Shown: piece by piece, positions 30,106 through 39,786 of the stretch
Layout: each line of letters starts with the position of its first letter
Position numbering within the stretch: the stretch's first letter is position 1
NCBI GenBank assembly: GCA_021776915.1
Contig: JAIQZU010000006.1
Span: forward strand, 1-64,000
Origin: Candidatus Scalindua sp.
GTDB lineage: Bacteria; Planctomycetota; Brocadiia; Brocadiales; Scalinduaceae
Direction of reading: 5' to 3'
Length of the DNA stretch: 64,000 nucleotides
Made by a program: the position numbers and the translations under genes
Notes under the pieces: generated by a model
What the model saw: the letters and a program-made list of their open reading frames with translations, nothing else
Told to the model about the DNA's origin: nothing
Database searches by the model: none

Positions 30106-33100
30106 TCAAACGGTAGTGGAATCACTATCAGTAAACGGTTTATCTTTCGCTTTTCCGTCTCCTACCACACGAACTTCTATAGGCTTATGGCTATCCAGAT
30201 GGACATCACGCTGAGGGAATGCAATCACAATACCAGCCTCGCGAAACAGGCTGTCTACTTGATAGCGGAGGTCGCTTTCTATTTGCCGTCGATCGAACAT
30301 ACGTTTCACTACTATCCAGAAGTGCACCTCAAACTGAAGAGAGTTATCTCCAAAATCAGTAAAAAGCAGACGGGGTTCAGGGATTTTTAATATCTTTTCA
30401 TGTTCTTCTACGGCTTTACTTAGCAGGCGCTCCACCTCTCTTGTTGGAGAGCCATAAACGACGCCAACCTTAATACTTGTCCTTATCAGATTATCAGAGA
30501 GAGTCCAGTTCAATACATTATTCTGCAGGAAAGAGCTGTTAGGCACAATGATATGGGTATTCTGGGAGGAACGGACTCGTGTACTCCTTGCTCCGATGTA
30601 TTCTACCGTGCCATACAACGTGTCAACTTCAACTAAATCTCCGATCTTTATCGGGCGTTCAGCCATCAGGATTAAGCCGCTGACAAAATTGTTGATGATA
30701 TTCTGCATCCCGAAACCAATTCCAATACCGAATGCGCCTGCAAAGATAGAAAGGCTTCTTAAGGGTATCCCTGTCACGTTTAAACCTATTATTGCTGCAA
30801 TGCCGATTATAAAATATCTTAAGCCGGATGAAATTGCATGCCGTGCCCCTGCTTCTAATGCTGTTTTTTCTTCAAATCGTGTTTGCAGAACATTCTTTAA
30901 ATATCTGGCGGATATAAAGGCCGCCACAAGGATTAATATGCCAAATAGTATCTTAAAAGGGGTTGTGTATCTGCCTTCAGCAAGTACAAATCTATAAGCC
31001 AAACTGTTCTTTATAGAGATAAACACGTAGAGGATTTTTTCATATATTTCTCGAAACAACTTTGGCGCGGCTGCTGAATTCACAACATCTTTAAACGTAT
31101 CGGTCCATATCACGAAAATGATAATTACAGAGATTATTACAATTCCATAGTCTAGTAAATACTTAGAAGACCTGAATCTTGTTTTTATTGCACTTTCTTC
31201 TAATTCTGATTCTTTTGTTTCAAGCGTCTTTAATTGCTGCATCCTCTTTTCTTGTAAGAGAAATTGTTGCCTTAATAGATATCGATATACAAGGTAAGCG
31301 ATGACGGCAACAAACATGCTCTTTATAAGCGTCGCCATAAGGGTATATGTCAACAGGGCATATCCGAGACTGCGTATGGCAAAAAGTGAAATAATGAATG
31401 CAATAAATAACGGATAAAGAACATTAATAACTTTATTAATAAACTTACCAAGAGCGCTTTCCGGATATGGTAATATCTTTAGCAGATATGACCTCTGACT
31501 GGCAGCTATCCAGATAACAAGTAAAAGCATAACTATCCTGTAGATAAACCACAATAACTCTACAACTTCTCTTTTATAACCATAGGCATTCAAGACAGCA
31601 ATTGTCGTTATCGTTATTGCTGAAAAGAGTAATATCACATTTATACCCTTGAAGATATATTTCGCAGAAGAGTAAGTAATCTTAACCCACCGCTTCTTTC
31701 CTCTACGTGGACTTAATGACTCTACAGCAATTCTGTTTAGAAGCTTATAAACAGTAACTATTGCAAATCCATAAATGAATGACAGGACGATGGGTGCATT
31801 AGATGGGACAGTAAGGGATATTGTAAGAGATATAATAAATAAAAAGAGGGGAGTCAATATACCCCGCATAATGCTAAACAGGCCCGGTACGAACTTGAAT
31901 GTAAAAGATGTCTGCGGAGATACCGCCGTGAATCTTTCTATCTCTTGATTCGCCCATCTATTAAGGTAACGCCTGACAAAATAAACCAGCGAAATAACAG
32001 CTATAATGATAGAAAGCTTTACGACGAATAGCGGTATATTCTTAGTGTTTGACAGGTAGATACCAAGCATCTTTAAATTCTGGATTGACGCCTTATGTAA
32101 ATCTAGCGGCCAGCTTTTAAGAGCCTTAATGTCTGATAAAACCACTATCATTGTATTTGTTGAAATCCCGCTTTCGCGCCTTGCCCAGACATTTGCCGCC
32201 CGTATTTGAGAAAGGGTTTCCCGGGCTTCTGTTAATTTGTCCAGTAAGACCTTGTTCAGCTCCAACCTCTCGTTCGACCTGTCTATCTTTGCCTCTATGA
32301 GCCGGCTTTGTTCTTCGATGTGTTTAACACGTAGATTCGCAAGTCTTATTAACTTTTCACCCAGCGCCTTATCTGAGAACCCTTCCGACTCCTTCTCTAT
32401 GCCCAATCTTTCTCCAGACATAGCAGGCAACAGGTCGTCACGCGCACTCTTTAAACTTTCAGTTACAATGGATTTCTGTTTTTCCGCAGCAGTCAACAGA
32501 CTTTGAATAGTTTTCGCCTTGTCCTGTATCCTCTGAAAATCTTTGCTGATTATGTCTAACCCCAGCGTAATTTCATCAGGCGTATTTTCACCGCCAAGTA
32601 TCTCTTCAATTTCCTTTTGTATCTTTTTAAATTCTGTGAGGTCTTTATGCCTCTCATTGCCTGTAGTAATTAATTCATCCTTTATTGCCGCTATAAGCCC
32701 CTGCTGCTTATGGACGTCGGCCTCAACCTCTAAAACCCTCTTCTTCTCGGGAGATGTCTCCTCTAACTGCTTCTGCACGGCAATCTCTTCCTTCTTTAAC
32801 GCTACCTTCTTCTCCAATTCTGCCTTTGCCTTTTCCTCTTCAGCTATCCTTCTTCTCTCTTCTTCGGCCTTTTTGGCCTCTTCCGCCTCTTTTGCCTTTC
32901 TCTGCTCCTCCGCTTCTTTAAATTTCGTTGATAAAATACCGGCAACCCCGGACTTAATATCAATTTCCATCTGTTTATTTAATTTTTGAATCTGGACATA
33001 TAGCAGATTAAGCCTTGCCAGTTCGGTTTGTGCCAATAACAAATTAACCTTTTCATCCTGTAATTTAATCTCGCTCTCTATACTGCGTTTCCTGTTTTCA

Positions 33101-33768
33101 ATCTGGTAGGATTCTTCCTGTGTTGAAGGTTTCTGGCTTTTAAGCGTTTTCAGTTTGTCTTTGAGTTTCTTTTTTTCCTCGTCAAGCTTTAATCTTGAGG
33201 CGTCAAGGGATGTCTTTGATGTTACAAGATATGTTTCCTTTTCTTTAACGGTTGCCAGGATTGCTTCCAGACGCGCCTTAAGCAGTTCTGTTTCTTTTTG
33301 AATGCTTTCAAATTGAGTTGTGGGCAGCAGGGCAGCTTCATGGCTTATCCTGTTCTTCTTGTCAGACAGAGTTGACGTAACCTCGACCTCCTTTCCTAAA
33401 GAGCCCACAACTTCTGTTATCTCCTTTCTTACTATTACGGTTTCATTTAATGTATTAATCCTCTCTTCGATAATATTCTTACGTTTCCTGGCTAATTCTA
33501 AGATTGATCCCTCTGCATTATTTTCAATTAGTTTTTCTGTCGTTCCGTTTAATTCTTCTTTAAGGTTGTTTAAGTTTGATTCGAGGTCCGTTACATCTTG
33601 CCCGTGGCCTTCAATGGCCTTCCTTATATCTTCCAGAAGATCTGTTCGTTTTAACGCTATATCCTTAATCTCAGGAGGTTGACCATAAAGCTCGGCATCG
33701 GACATACTGAAAGATATGGAAACCAGAATGGTAATGACAGAGGCTGCTTTTCTTATATTTATATTCAT
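30106..33768 (-). CDS. Giant MscS-family mechanosensitive channel (MscK/KefA-like), second copy
   Basis: About 1220 residues from ATG 33768, chosen because it begins a plain signal peptide (MNINIRKAASVITILVSISFS); an in-frame ATG 75 bases upstream would bury that peptide. Next come about 480 residues of charged coiled coil, including an Ala/Glu/Lys-rich run (KAEEAKKAEEERRR) near residue 300. About eleven membrane helices follow, then the MscS domain (GIGFGMQNIINNFVSGLILMAERPIKIGDLV) and STRVRSSQNTHIIVPNSSFLQNNV. The layout matches the gene at 13483-16995 but the sequences have diverged strongly. It follows the glycosyltransferase on the same strand. Confidence 0.87.
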   Translation of the reverse strand: MNINIRKAASVITILVSISFSMSDAELYGQPPEIKDIALKRTDLLEDIRKAIEGHGQDVTDLESNLNNLKEELNGTTEKLIENNAEGSILELARKRKNIIEERINTLNETVIVRKEITEVVGSLGKEVEVTSTLSDKKNRISHEAALLPTTQFESIQKETELLKARLEAILATVKEKETYLVTSKTSLDASRLKLDEEKKKLKDKLKTLKSQKPSTQEESYQIENRKRSIESEIKLQDEKVNLLLAQTELARLNLLYVQIQKLNKQMEIDIKSGVAGILSTKFKEAEEQRKAKEAEEAKKAEEERRRIAEEEKAKAELEKKVALKKEEIAVQKQLEETSPEKKRVLEVEADVHKQQGLIAAIKDELITTGNERHKDLTEFKKIQKEIEEILGGENTPDEITLGLDIISKDFQRIQDKAKTIQSLLTAAEKQKSIVTESLKSARDDLLPAMSGERLGIEKESEGFSDKALGEKLIRLANLRVKHIEEQSRLIEAKIDRSNERLELNKVLLDKLTEARETLSQIRAANVWARRESGISTNTMIVVLSDIKALKSWPLDLHKASIQNLKMLGIYLSNTKNIPLFVVKLSIIIAVISLVYFVRRYLNRWANQEIERFTAVSPQTSFTFKFVPGLFSIMRGILTPLFLFIISLTISLTVPSNAPIVLSFIYGFAIVTVYKLLNRIAVESLSPRRGKKRWVKITYSSAKYIFKGINVILLFSAITITTIAVLNAYGYKREVVELLWFIYRIVMLLLVIWIAASQRSYLLKILPYPESALGKFINKVINVLYPLFIAFIISLFAIRSLGYALLTYTLMATLIKSMFVAVIAYLVYRYLLRQQFLLQEKRMQQLKTLETKESELEESAIKTRFRSSKYLLDYGIVIISVIIIFVIWTDTFKDVVNSAAAPKLFREIYEKILYVFISIKNSLAYRFVLAEGRYTTPFKILFGILILVAAFISARYLKNVLQTRFEEKTALEAGARHAISSGLRYFIIGIAAIIGLNVTGIPLRSLSIFAGAFGIGIGFGMQNIINNFVSGLILMAERPIKIGDLVEVDTLYGTVEYIGARSTRVRSSQNTHIIVPNSSFLQNNVLNWTLSDNLIRTSIKVGVVYGSPTREVERLLSKAVEEHEKILKIPEPRLLFTDFGDNSLQFEVHFWIVVKRMFDRRQIESDLRYQVDSLFREAGIVIAFPQRDVHLDSHKPIEVRVVGDGKAKDKPFTDSDSTTV

Positions 33769-33867
33769 CTTGATCCAATTGTGAAAAAAGAAGGGTATAT
33801 GTTCTTTTGCAGATTTTAGATAATCCATTTTGTCGGATAACATTAAATAACTAACAAAGTTGTTAAT

Positions 33868-35127
33868 TTATTCCCATACTTCATATTTTTTTATCAAATA
33901 AGACTTCGTGTCTTCAAATATATTTGCCTGATACTCTACAACCTCTTCAGCCTGTTCAGTGTCCAATTCCGCCACTTCATGACAATAAGCCGCCGTTCTG
34001 CCAAAATAAAGCGGAACCATAATATCTATAAGCCTTTTTCTGTTTCGGCTCCAAGTCTGGTATGTAAAGGCAAAGTCGTATAATATCTTTGCCCACAGGT
34101 CAGGAGGAAAGGCAACTTTCCCTGTCTTTTTTAATTTACGGACATTTTTAGCAAGCTGCTCGTAACTTTCATGTTCGATTATCTGTTTATAAAGTGGTTC
34201 AAAGTGAGAGAAACCTTCCAGAAATTCAATTTCAAGCTTATTAAAATTTACAGACACAGGTTCTATCTTTGATATCTCCTTTGGCTCTCCTATCGTATCA
34301 ATCGGACTACTGCCTTTTACGTTTCTCCATTTTGTTTCATATTTTCCCATAAGATACATTAAAGTGCTGACAACCTGTCTGAACATAGGTCCCAAATGCT
34401 CGGCCGGATCTTTTGCATCGTGCACCTTTGTGCCCAGTTGAGCTTGCACTATCTTAAGTCCTGTATTTATGGCGGTGGTGCTCATCCATATATCGATACC
34501 GAATCTGGCAACGTCTGTAGCCCAGACATCTTCTTTTGTGTATAACGCTGTCATTTCACCGCTAAAACCAAAGTCGCCGCCTATAGGCTGTCTTATTCTT
34601 AACCCGTATAGAGCCCTTGTCAATGGATAAATGATATTGTTGGTAATCGTGCCGTCATTTTTGTGTCTTACATAGCATGGCGCTACAAACCCTGCATGTT
34701 TATCAAGAACAGGTTCAGCGAGCAGTTTAATCCATTCGGGAGTAATGCTTCTTAAATCAGAATCAACAACTATGCAACAATCAGCTTTTAAATGCACTGC
34801 AACTTCAAATACTGCCCTGAATGATGTGCCCTTTCCCGGCATGCCCCGGTATATTGTAACTCTTCTTTGAAATCCTTCAGGAACAGGCGCCGCATAAGCC
34901 CTTTCCCGCGTATCATCTGTAGACCCTCCATCAGAGACGAAAAGAGCGCTCTTCTTATCAGGAAAATATTTCCTTAAACCTTCTGCCGCAGTCGATACTA
35001 CATGGGCTATTGTGTCTTCGTTATTATAACAGGGTATGCCAACGAGGATGTTTACGTCCTTAACATCTTTTGTCCATTCATACACATTATCACGAACAGC
35101 GCTTGGATATCTTTTCACTGAATCCAT
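33868..35127 (-). CDS. GT-A glycosyltransferase, glucosyl/mannosylglycerate synthase-like
   Basis: A 419-residue cytoplasmic glycosyltransferase. The N-terminal GT-A fold shows ILVGIPCYNNEDTI (27-40), VSDGGSTDDT and the metal-binding DSD at 122-124. RQPIGGDFGFSGEM and RFGIDIWMST further on resemble enzymes that transfer glucose or mannose to glycerate or phosphoglycerate, which make compatible solutes. The C-terminal 150 residues are helical. It lies beside an osmosensing-type MscS channel on the same strand, which suits an osmotic role, but acceptor and donor are inferred. AGGAGG precedes the ATG. Confidence 0.72.
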   Translation of the reverse strand: MDSVKRYPSAVRDNVYEWTKDVKDVNILVGIPCYNNEDTIAHVVSTAAEGLRKYFPDKKSALFVSDGGSTDDTRERAYAAPVPEGFQRRVTIYRGMPGKGTSFRAVFEVAVHLKADCCIVVDSDLRSITPEWIKLLAEPVLDKHAGFVAPCYVRHKNDGTITNNIIYPLTRALYGLRIRQPIGGDFGFSGEMTALYTKEDVWATDVARFGIDIWMSTTAINTGLKIVQAQLGTKVHDAKDPAEHLGPMFRQVVSTLMYLMGKYETKWRNVKGSSPIDTIGEPKEISKIEPVSVNFNKLEIEFLEGFSHFEPLYKQIIEHESYEQLAKNVRKLKKTGKVAFPPDLWAKILYDFAFTYQTWSRNRKRLIDIMVPLYFGRTAAYCHEVAELDTEQAEEVVEYQANIFEDTKSYLIKKYEVWE

Positions 35128-35545
35128 ATATCCCTCCTATGTTTTTTCTTTAGTGCTATTATACTAAAAATAACATGTTTAAACACAAAACAAAATATCG
35201 GTATCCAAATTTCTAATCCCGAAACAATACCGTTTCAACTCGTAAAAATCAGCGCCGCAGACGTTGCCGTAACCTGAAATGAGGAAACTTTTTAATCAAT
35301 GAACAAATCTCTACCCTGTTTAATTACTTCATAAGCAATGATGCCTCCCCGCTAAAGGTTCGCGTGTCGCCCGATATACCCAATCTAAAGCTTGCTTTTC
35401 CATCCGTTTTTCTTCATAATATTCTCCTTACTGAAAAGGTGAAAGTATTTATTACCGGGGGAGATGTATTGTAACAAACTAATGTCGCATTTTCAGTGGA
35501 TTTTTAGAAAACTTGATTACAATCCGAATAACAGGGATGAATATA
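35128..35545. other. Divergent spacer, glycosyltransferase / corA
   Basis: About 400 bases that should hold two divergent promoters. I see no repeat family member or palindrome of note and cannot pick convincing promoter boxes. An AGGG at 35533-35536 serves as the corA ribosome site. Confidence 0.4.
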
Positions 35546-36610
35546 ATGTCCAGAATAAATAGAAAACGATCAAAGAAAGCCGGCCTTCCACCCGGTACAC
35601 TCGTTCATATAGGTAAGAGGAAAACAGAAAAGGCAGGGATTACCATTATTGATTATGATCAAACGAATTTCCAGGAAAAAGAGGTAAAGTCGGTTGAAGA
35701 ATGTTTTCCATTTAAAGATACATCTACTGTCACCTGGATAAATATTGATGGCATTCATCAGACTGAAATTATAGAGAAAATAGGAATGCATTTTAATCTG
35801 CATCCGCTAATATTGGAAGACATCCTGAATACTGAGCAACGTCCGAAAATGGATGATTTTGAAGATTACATTTTTCTTGTCCTGAAAATGCCTTATTTTG
35901 ACGAAGAAAATAATAAAATAAAGATAGAGCAGGTCAGTCTGGTACTTGGTTCAAACTTTATTATATCATTTCAGGAAATGGAGGGCGACGTGCTTAATCC
36001 AGTCAGGGAAAGGATTAAAAACGGAAGGGTCCGCATTAGAAAATCCAGAACTGATTATCTTGTATATGCTTTAATAGATGCGATAGTCGATAGCTACTTC
36101 ACAATACTTGAGAAAATAGGAGAAAGGATAGAAAATATAGAAGAAGATCTGGTGACCGAACCCGGAACAGAAACCTTACAAAGTATCCATGACCTGAAAA
36201 GGGAGATGATATTTTTTCGCAAATCAGTGTGGCCTTTAAGGGAGGTGGTAAGTACCCTGGAAAGAGGAGAATCAGAATTGATTAAGGAATCTACCAGGAT
36301 ATACTTAAGGGATGTTTATGACCATACGATTCAGGTGATTGACACGATGGAGACATTTCGGGACATGCTTTCAGGTATGCTGGATTTATACTTATCAAGT
36401 ATAAGCAATAAAATGAACGATGTCATGAAGGTCTTAACAATTATTGCCACAATATTCATTCCCTTGACATTTATAGCAGGTTTATATGGGATGAATTTTG
36501 AATATATGCCGGAGCTTAAGTGGCGCTGGAGTTACCCAATAGTCTTGATTGTAATAGCGGTTATCGGTATATTCATGCTGTTTTATTTTAGAAGAAAGAA
36601 GTGGTTGTGA
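35546..36610 (+). CDS. corA: CorA-type magnesium transporter
   Basis: A 354-residue Mg2+/Co2+ channel of the CorA family. The long cytosolic domain is followed by two C-terminal helices; the selectivity motif G315-M316-N317 (YGMNFEYMPEL) sits between them. The C-terminal tail is basic. ATG 35546 is preferred because CAGGG precedes it by nine bases; a TTG at 35513 and an ATG at 35537 are also in frame. It enters Mg2+ driven by membrane potential. Confidence 0.93.
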   Translation: MSRINRKRSKKAGLPPGTLVHIGKRKTEKAGITIIDYDQTNFQEKEVKSVEECFPFKDTSTVTWINIDGIHQTEIIEKIGMHFNLHPLILEDILNTEQRPKMDDFEDYIFLVLKMPYFDEENNKIKIEQVSLVLGSNFIISFQEMEGDVLNPVRERIKNGRVRIRKSRTDYLVYALIDAIVDSYFTILEKIGERIENIEEDLVTEPGTETLQSIHDLKREMIFFRKSVWPLREVVSTLERGESELIKESTRIYLRDVYDHTIQVIDTMETFRDMLSGMLDLYLSSISNKMNDVMKVLTIIATIFIPLTFIAGLYGMNFEYMPELKWRWSYPIVLIVIAVIGIFMLFYFRRKKWL

Positions 36611-36674
36611 CAGGCCCCATTTCTAGACTATGAAAGATTATCAGTTCCATTACGGTTTTATAATACTGCCTGAC

Positions 36675-36780
36675 TCTAGCCTTCGGCGACTTCTGACACG
36701 GTAGGGGGCCGTCATGGCGGGCGATCGCCAACGGGAGATGGCTCCTACCAAAACATTGAAATTCCTCATACATTAAATTA
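36675..36780. repeat. Dispersed hairpin element, family B, copy 2
   Basis: Same order as copy 1: GCCTTCGGCGACTTCTGACA, GCGATCGCCAACGGGAG, GGCTCCTACCAAAACATTG and AATTCCTCATACATTAAATT. It fills nearly the entire corA-DUF502 gap and ends one base before the ATG region of the next gene. Confidence 0.85.
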
Positions 36781-36781
36781 C

Positions 36782-37384
36782 ATGAAAAACCATATTCGTA
36801 AATATTTACTTGCCGGACTTCTGTTCATATTGCCTGTAGGAATTACCCTGTTCTTTCTGCGGTTTTTAATGAGAATTTCCGCAGGCAACATAGTAGGAAT
36901 CACAACGAAATATTGGGATAGTACTCATCCAATTCTGGCATGGGGAATATCACTTGTGATATTTATACTATTTATTTACGGATTAGGAATCTTTGCCACT
37001 CATATAATTGGACGCCGCCTGATTGCATTTGGAGAATATATAATTATGCGGGTCCCTTTCTTAAAAACAATCTACGGTGTATCCAAACAAGTCGTAAGCG
37101 CATTTATTGACCCTAATCGCATGACATTCAAATCCGTAGTGCTGGTAGAATTTCCTCAACCTGGGGTTCGAGTAGTCGGTTTTGTTACCGGTAAAATAGA
37201 GGATACCCAGGGACAAAACTGCTATAAGGTATTTGTGCCGACCTGCCCTAATCCGACAACAGGATTTTTCTTAATTGTCACGCCGGATGAAATGCAGCAT
37301 ACTGATCTTTCTGTAGAAGATGGCATGAAAATGATTATATCGGGAGGAATTGTAGGCCCTTCTACACTTCAAGAGGGCAGGTAA
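36782..37384 (+). CDS. DUF502 family membrane protein
   Basis: A 200-residue protein with two N-terminal membrane helices (about 8-30 and 55-80) followed by a soluble domain. FILPVGITLFFLRF, RVPFLKTIYGVSKQV and TCPNPTTGFFLIVTPDE are standard DUF502 signatures. The function of the family is unknown. The ATG at 36782 sits immediately after repeat B2 and has no purine-rich ribosome site, so this gene may be leaderless, coupled to something else, or mis-started; no in-frame upstream start is possible within the repeat that I could find. Confidence 0.87.
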   Translation: MKNHIRKYLLAGLLFILPVGITLFFLRFLMRISAGNIVGITTKYWDSTHPILAWGISLVIFILFIYGLGIFATHIIGRRLIAFGEYIIMRVPFLKTIYGVSKQVVSAFIDPNRMTFKSVVLVEFPQPGVRVVGFVTGKIEDTQGQNCYKVFVPTCPNPTTGFFLIVTPDEMQHTDLSVEDGMKMIISGGIVGPSTLQEGR

Positions 37385-37446
37385 ATGCAGTTCAAGAAAA
37401 GTACATATGCTTTTACAACTACCTGAGTGAAATTTAAAAGAAAAAC

Positions 37447-38532
37447 ATGCACAGGAAAATCTTATTATTATTCTCGTTTTGCTTTCTATTTGGTGGCTGT
37501 CAGTCTGCATTTGGACCTCGCTCCATAGAGAGCACACACCCTGCTTACAACCAGGCTATTATTAACACGGTAGATGAGCAGATGTTATTGAATCTGGTGC
37601 GATTGAAATATCGCGACACTCCATATTTCCTTGAAGTTGCAAGTGTAACTACGTCTTTGTCTATTGAGACGAACGTAGGGCTTAGTGCGCTAATTCCCTT
37701 TAGTTCTGCACATAACACATTGTCGCCCAATCTTGGCTATAAAGAATCCACGAAACCTACAATCACTTATACACCGCTTCGTGGTGAAGATTTCCTGAAA
37801 AGTGTTCTCTCCCCGATATCGCTTGATGCCATCCTGCTCATAACACAGTCCGGCTGGAGTATTGAACGTGTCTTTGGCGTCTGCATTGAGCGTATCAACA
37901 ATCTAGACAATGCTTCCAGGGCATCAGGGCCAACACCTGAAAACGAACCGAAGTATAAAGAATTCAGGATTCTGCTGAAATTATTACGCCAGTTGCAACT
38001 TGAAGGATTAGTAGAAATGGGCCCTGATTCAGATGTAAATTCAAAGAATCTGACACTTCTTTTTAAGAAGAATCCAGATTATGAAAACACAATTACTGAG
38101 ATCAGATCACTACTTGGCATTACACAACAATCTCATCAGTTCACTATCAGTACAAATTTCCTGGATATCAAAGAAAACCGGTGGAATATGCGAGCCCGTT
38201 CAATTATAAGTGTCCTCTTTTATCTTGCCCAGAATATAGACATTCCGGAAGAACATAAAGAAGCCGGATTGGTTACCGTTACGAAAACACAAAATGGAGA
38301 AGAATTTAACTGGGATGAAACTCCTGGTGGTATGCTGTTCAAGGTAATGTCCGGTAAAAATAAACCAGGTAATGCCTTTGTTACTGTGCCTTATCGTGGA
38401 ACCTGGTTTTACATCGCTGACAATGATCTGGATTCAAAATCAACTTTTTTACTTCTTAAGCAATTATTCAGTCTGCAGTCCGGCCAGAGAAGATACATAG
38501 GTCCATCACTCACCTTGCCGGTAGGTGATTAA
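37447..38532 (+). CDS. Outer-membrane-type lipoprotein, paralogue of the one at 12051
   Basis: A 361-residue lipoprotein with a short signal sequence and lipobox (FLFGGC, C18). The mature part starts with NTVDEQMLLNLVRLKYRDTPYFLEVASVTTSLSIE and KPTITYTPLRGEDFLKSVLSP, clearly paralogous to the lipoprotein at 12051. The C-terminal third (KSTFLLLKQLFSLQSG) also matches that paralogue's end (NLLYQLFQMTVTD). It follows DUF502 by 62 bases on the same strand and may share its transcript. Function unknown. Confidence 0.82.
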   Translation: MHRKILLLFSFCFLFGGCQSAFGPRSIESTHPAYNQAIINTVDEQMLLNLVRLKYRDTPYFLEVASVTTSLSIETNVGLSALIPFSSAHNTLSPNLGYKESTKPTITYTPLRGEDFLKSVLSPISLDAILLITQSGWSIERVFGVCIERINNLDNASRASGPTPENEPKYKEFRILLKLLRQLQLEGLVEMGPDSDVNSKNLTLLFKKNPDYENTITEIRSLLGITQQSHQFTISTNFLDIKENRWNMRARSIISVLFYLAQNIDIPEEHKEAGLVTVTKTQNGEEFNWDETPGGMLFKVMSGKNKPGNAFVTVPYRGTWFYIADNDLDSKSTFLLLKQLFSLQSGQRRYIGPSLTLPVGD

Positions 38533-38663
38533 TTAACTTCATAATACTGCTTAGAAGCAAAGAAGATATTCATGAATATTGCTGCACAGATATTATACTC
38601 CAGTTACAAAGAACAACGGAACAAATAGCTACAACAGAATTACACTGAAACATAACTTATCAC

Positions 38664-39707
38664 TTATAATGATCTTTTTAATACTATCTCGTATTTTGAT
38701 ATTTCAGATAGTTTTACACCGCTAATTACTCCATCAAAAGGTCTTGTGGCGCCGCTTTGAAAGCTGACGATGGAGAAATCAAATTCATAAACTATCTTAT
38801 TGTTTTCACTAAAAATTTTCATATTAAATGATACAGTTGCAAAGTCGTTCCTTGAATTGTTACTGATCTCTCCTTTTACAATAGATGCGGAACTGTAATC
38901 GGCAAAAACAACATTCCTCGCATAGAAATCATTACCGATTTCTTTAAAGTCATTCAATCCTTTTGGCGTTTCCGCCTTTATTTTTTCCACAGATTCTTTT
39001 GCTGCAATTTGAGCTTGCTCTTTTTTAGCCTCTGTTATTGCAGACCCCTGATCATTTTTAATTGTTGTTGCTATTGCTTCTTTGGCTCCAGAAGAGACTG
39101 ATTCTGCCGTCTGTTCTTTTATTGCTTCTTTGGCTCCAGAAGAGACTGATTCAGCCGTCTGTTCTTTTATTACTTCTTTGGCTCCGGAAGAGACTGATTC
39201 AGCCGTCTGTTCTTTTATTACTTTTTTGGCTCCGGAAGAGACTGGTTCAGCCGTTTGTTCTTTTGTTACTTTAATTGGCGTTTCTAAAGATTTGTAAGAC
39301 TCTTGGTATAACTTTTCCCTGACAGCAATATTAACTTCCATATCTTCCGTTTTCTTTGCGATATCTGATAATCTCTTTTTAATAACATCTAATATCCCTT
39401 CGAATGATGCTAATGTATCTTTTAAATCTAAAAACGACGTTGTTTCTTCAATCTTAACAAGCCTTTTATTCATTTTTACCATAGTATCTTTCATCAATGT
39501 ATCATCGCTATTAGTATCTTTCAATTGTTTTTCTTTTGTCTGAAAATTATTTTCAAGGGTTGAAAGCCGTTTATTAACATCATTAAGTAATGCAGTAAAG
39601 GTTTCCAATGACTTTTCATAATCTTCTGAACTCTTTAATTCGCCAGATACGCTATTAGCACCAATAAGAAAGATTGTTAAAACACAAATAATATAAAGTT
39701 TCTTCAT
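38664..39707 (-). CDS. Secreted coiled-coil protein with four 16-residue repeats and an FxLYD-like domain
   Basis: A 347-residue exported protein. Residues 1-22 are a signal peptide; 25-140 form coiled coil. Then come four tandem copies of a 16-residue unit, consensus KEQTAESVSSGAKEAI, encoded by a 48-base direct repeat at about 39067-39260. The C-terminal 95 residues (DFYARNVVFADYSSASIVKG, then EISNNSRNDFATVSFNMKIF) resemble FxLYD domains found in exported proteins. Units differ at a few bases, the outermost (PVSSGAKKVI) most. AAAGGA precedes the ATG. Function unknown. Confidence 0.78.
   Translation of the reverse strand: MKKLYIICVLTIFLIGANSVSGELKSSEDYEKSLETFTALLNDVNKRLSTLENNFQTKEKQLKDTNSDDTLMKDTMVKMNKRLVKIEETTSFLDLKDTLASFEGILDVIKKRLSDIAKKTEDMEVNIAVREKLYQESYKSLETPIKVTKEQTAEPVSSGAKKVIKEQTAESVSSGAKEVIKEQTAESVSSGAKEAIKEQTAESVSSGAKEAIATTIKNDQGSAITEAKKEQAQIAAKESVEKIKAETPKGLNDFKEIGNDFYARNVVFADYSSASIVKGEISNNSRNDFATVSFNMKIFSENNKIVYEFDFSIVSFQSGATRPFDGVISGVKLSEISKYEIVLKRSL
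39067..39260 (-). repeat. 48-base tandem repeat, four units
   Basis: Direct repeats of a 48-base unit in frame within the coiled-coil gene (for example GCTTCTTTGGCTCCAGAAGA). Units 1-3 are near identical on the DNA level, suggesting recent expansion by slippage or unequal recombination. Because the period is a multiple of three, copy number could vary without breaking the protein. Confidence 0.9.
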
Positions 39708-39786
39708 AAGAATCCTTTCTCGTAAACCGTAAGATATTAATTCGCTTTTCTTTTTTCTTTAAGATACGTCTATTTTAACACAATTT

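Noticed and set aside
33769-33843. Longer N-terminus of the second giant channel
   Set aside because: It would place 25 polar residues before a clear signal peptide.
39067-39260. CRISPR array
   Set aside because: The repeats are 48 bases with no unique spacers and encode a periodic protein segment. No cas gene is in the window.
39062-39297. Plus-strand Leu- or Ala/Glu-rich repeat ORFs
   Set aside because: They arise from the complement of the 48-base tandem repeat of the minus-strand gene and lack starts and ribosome sites of their own.
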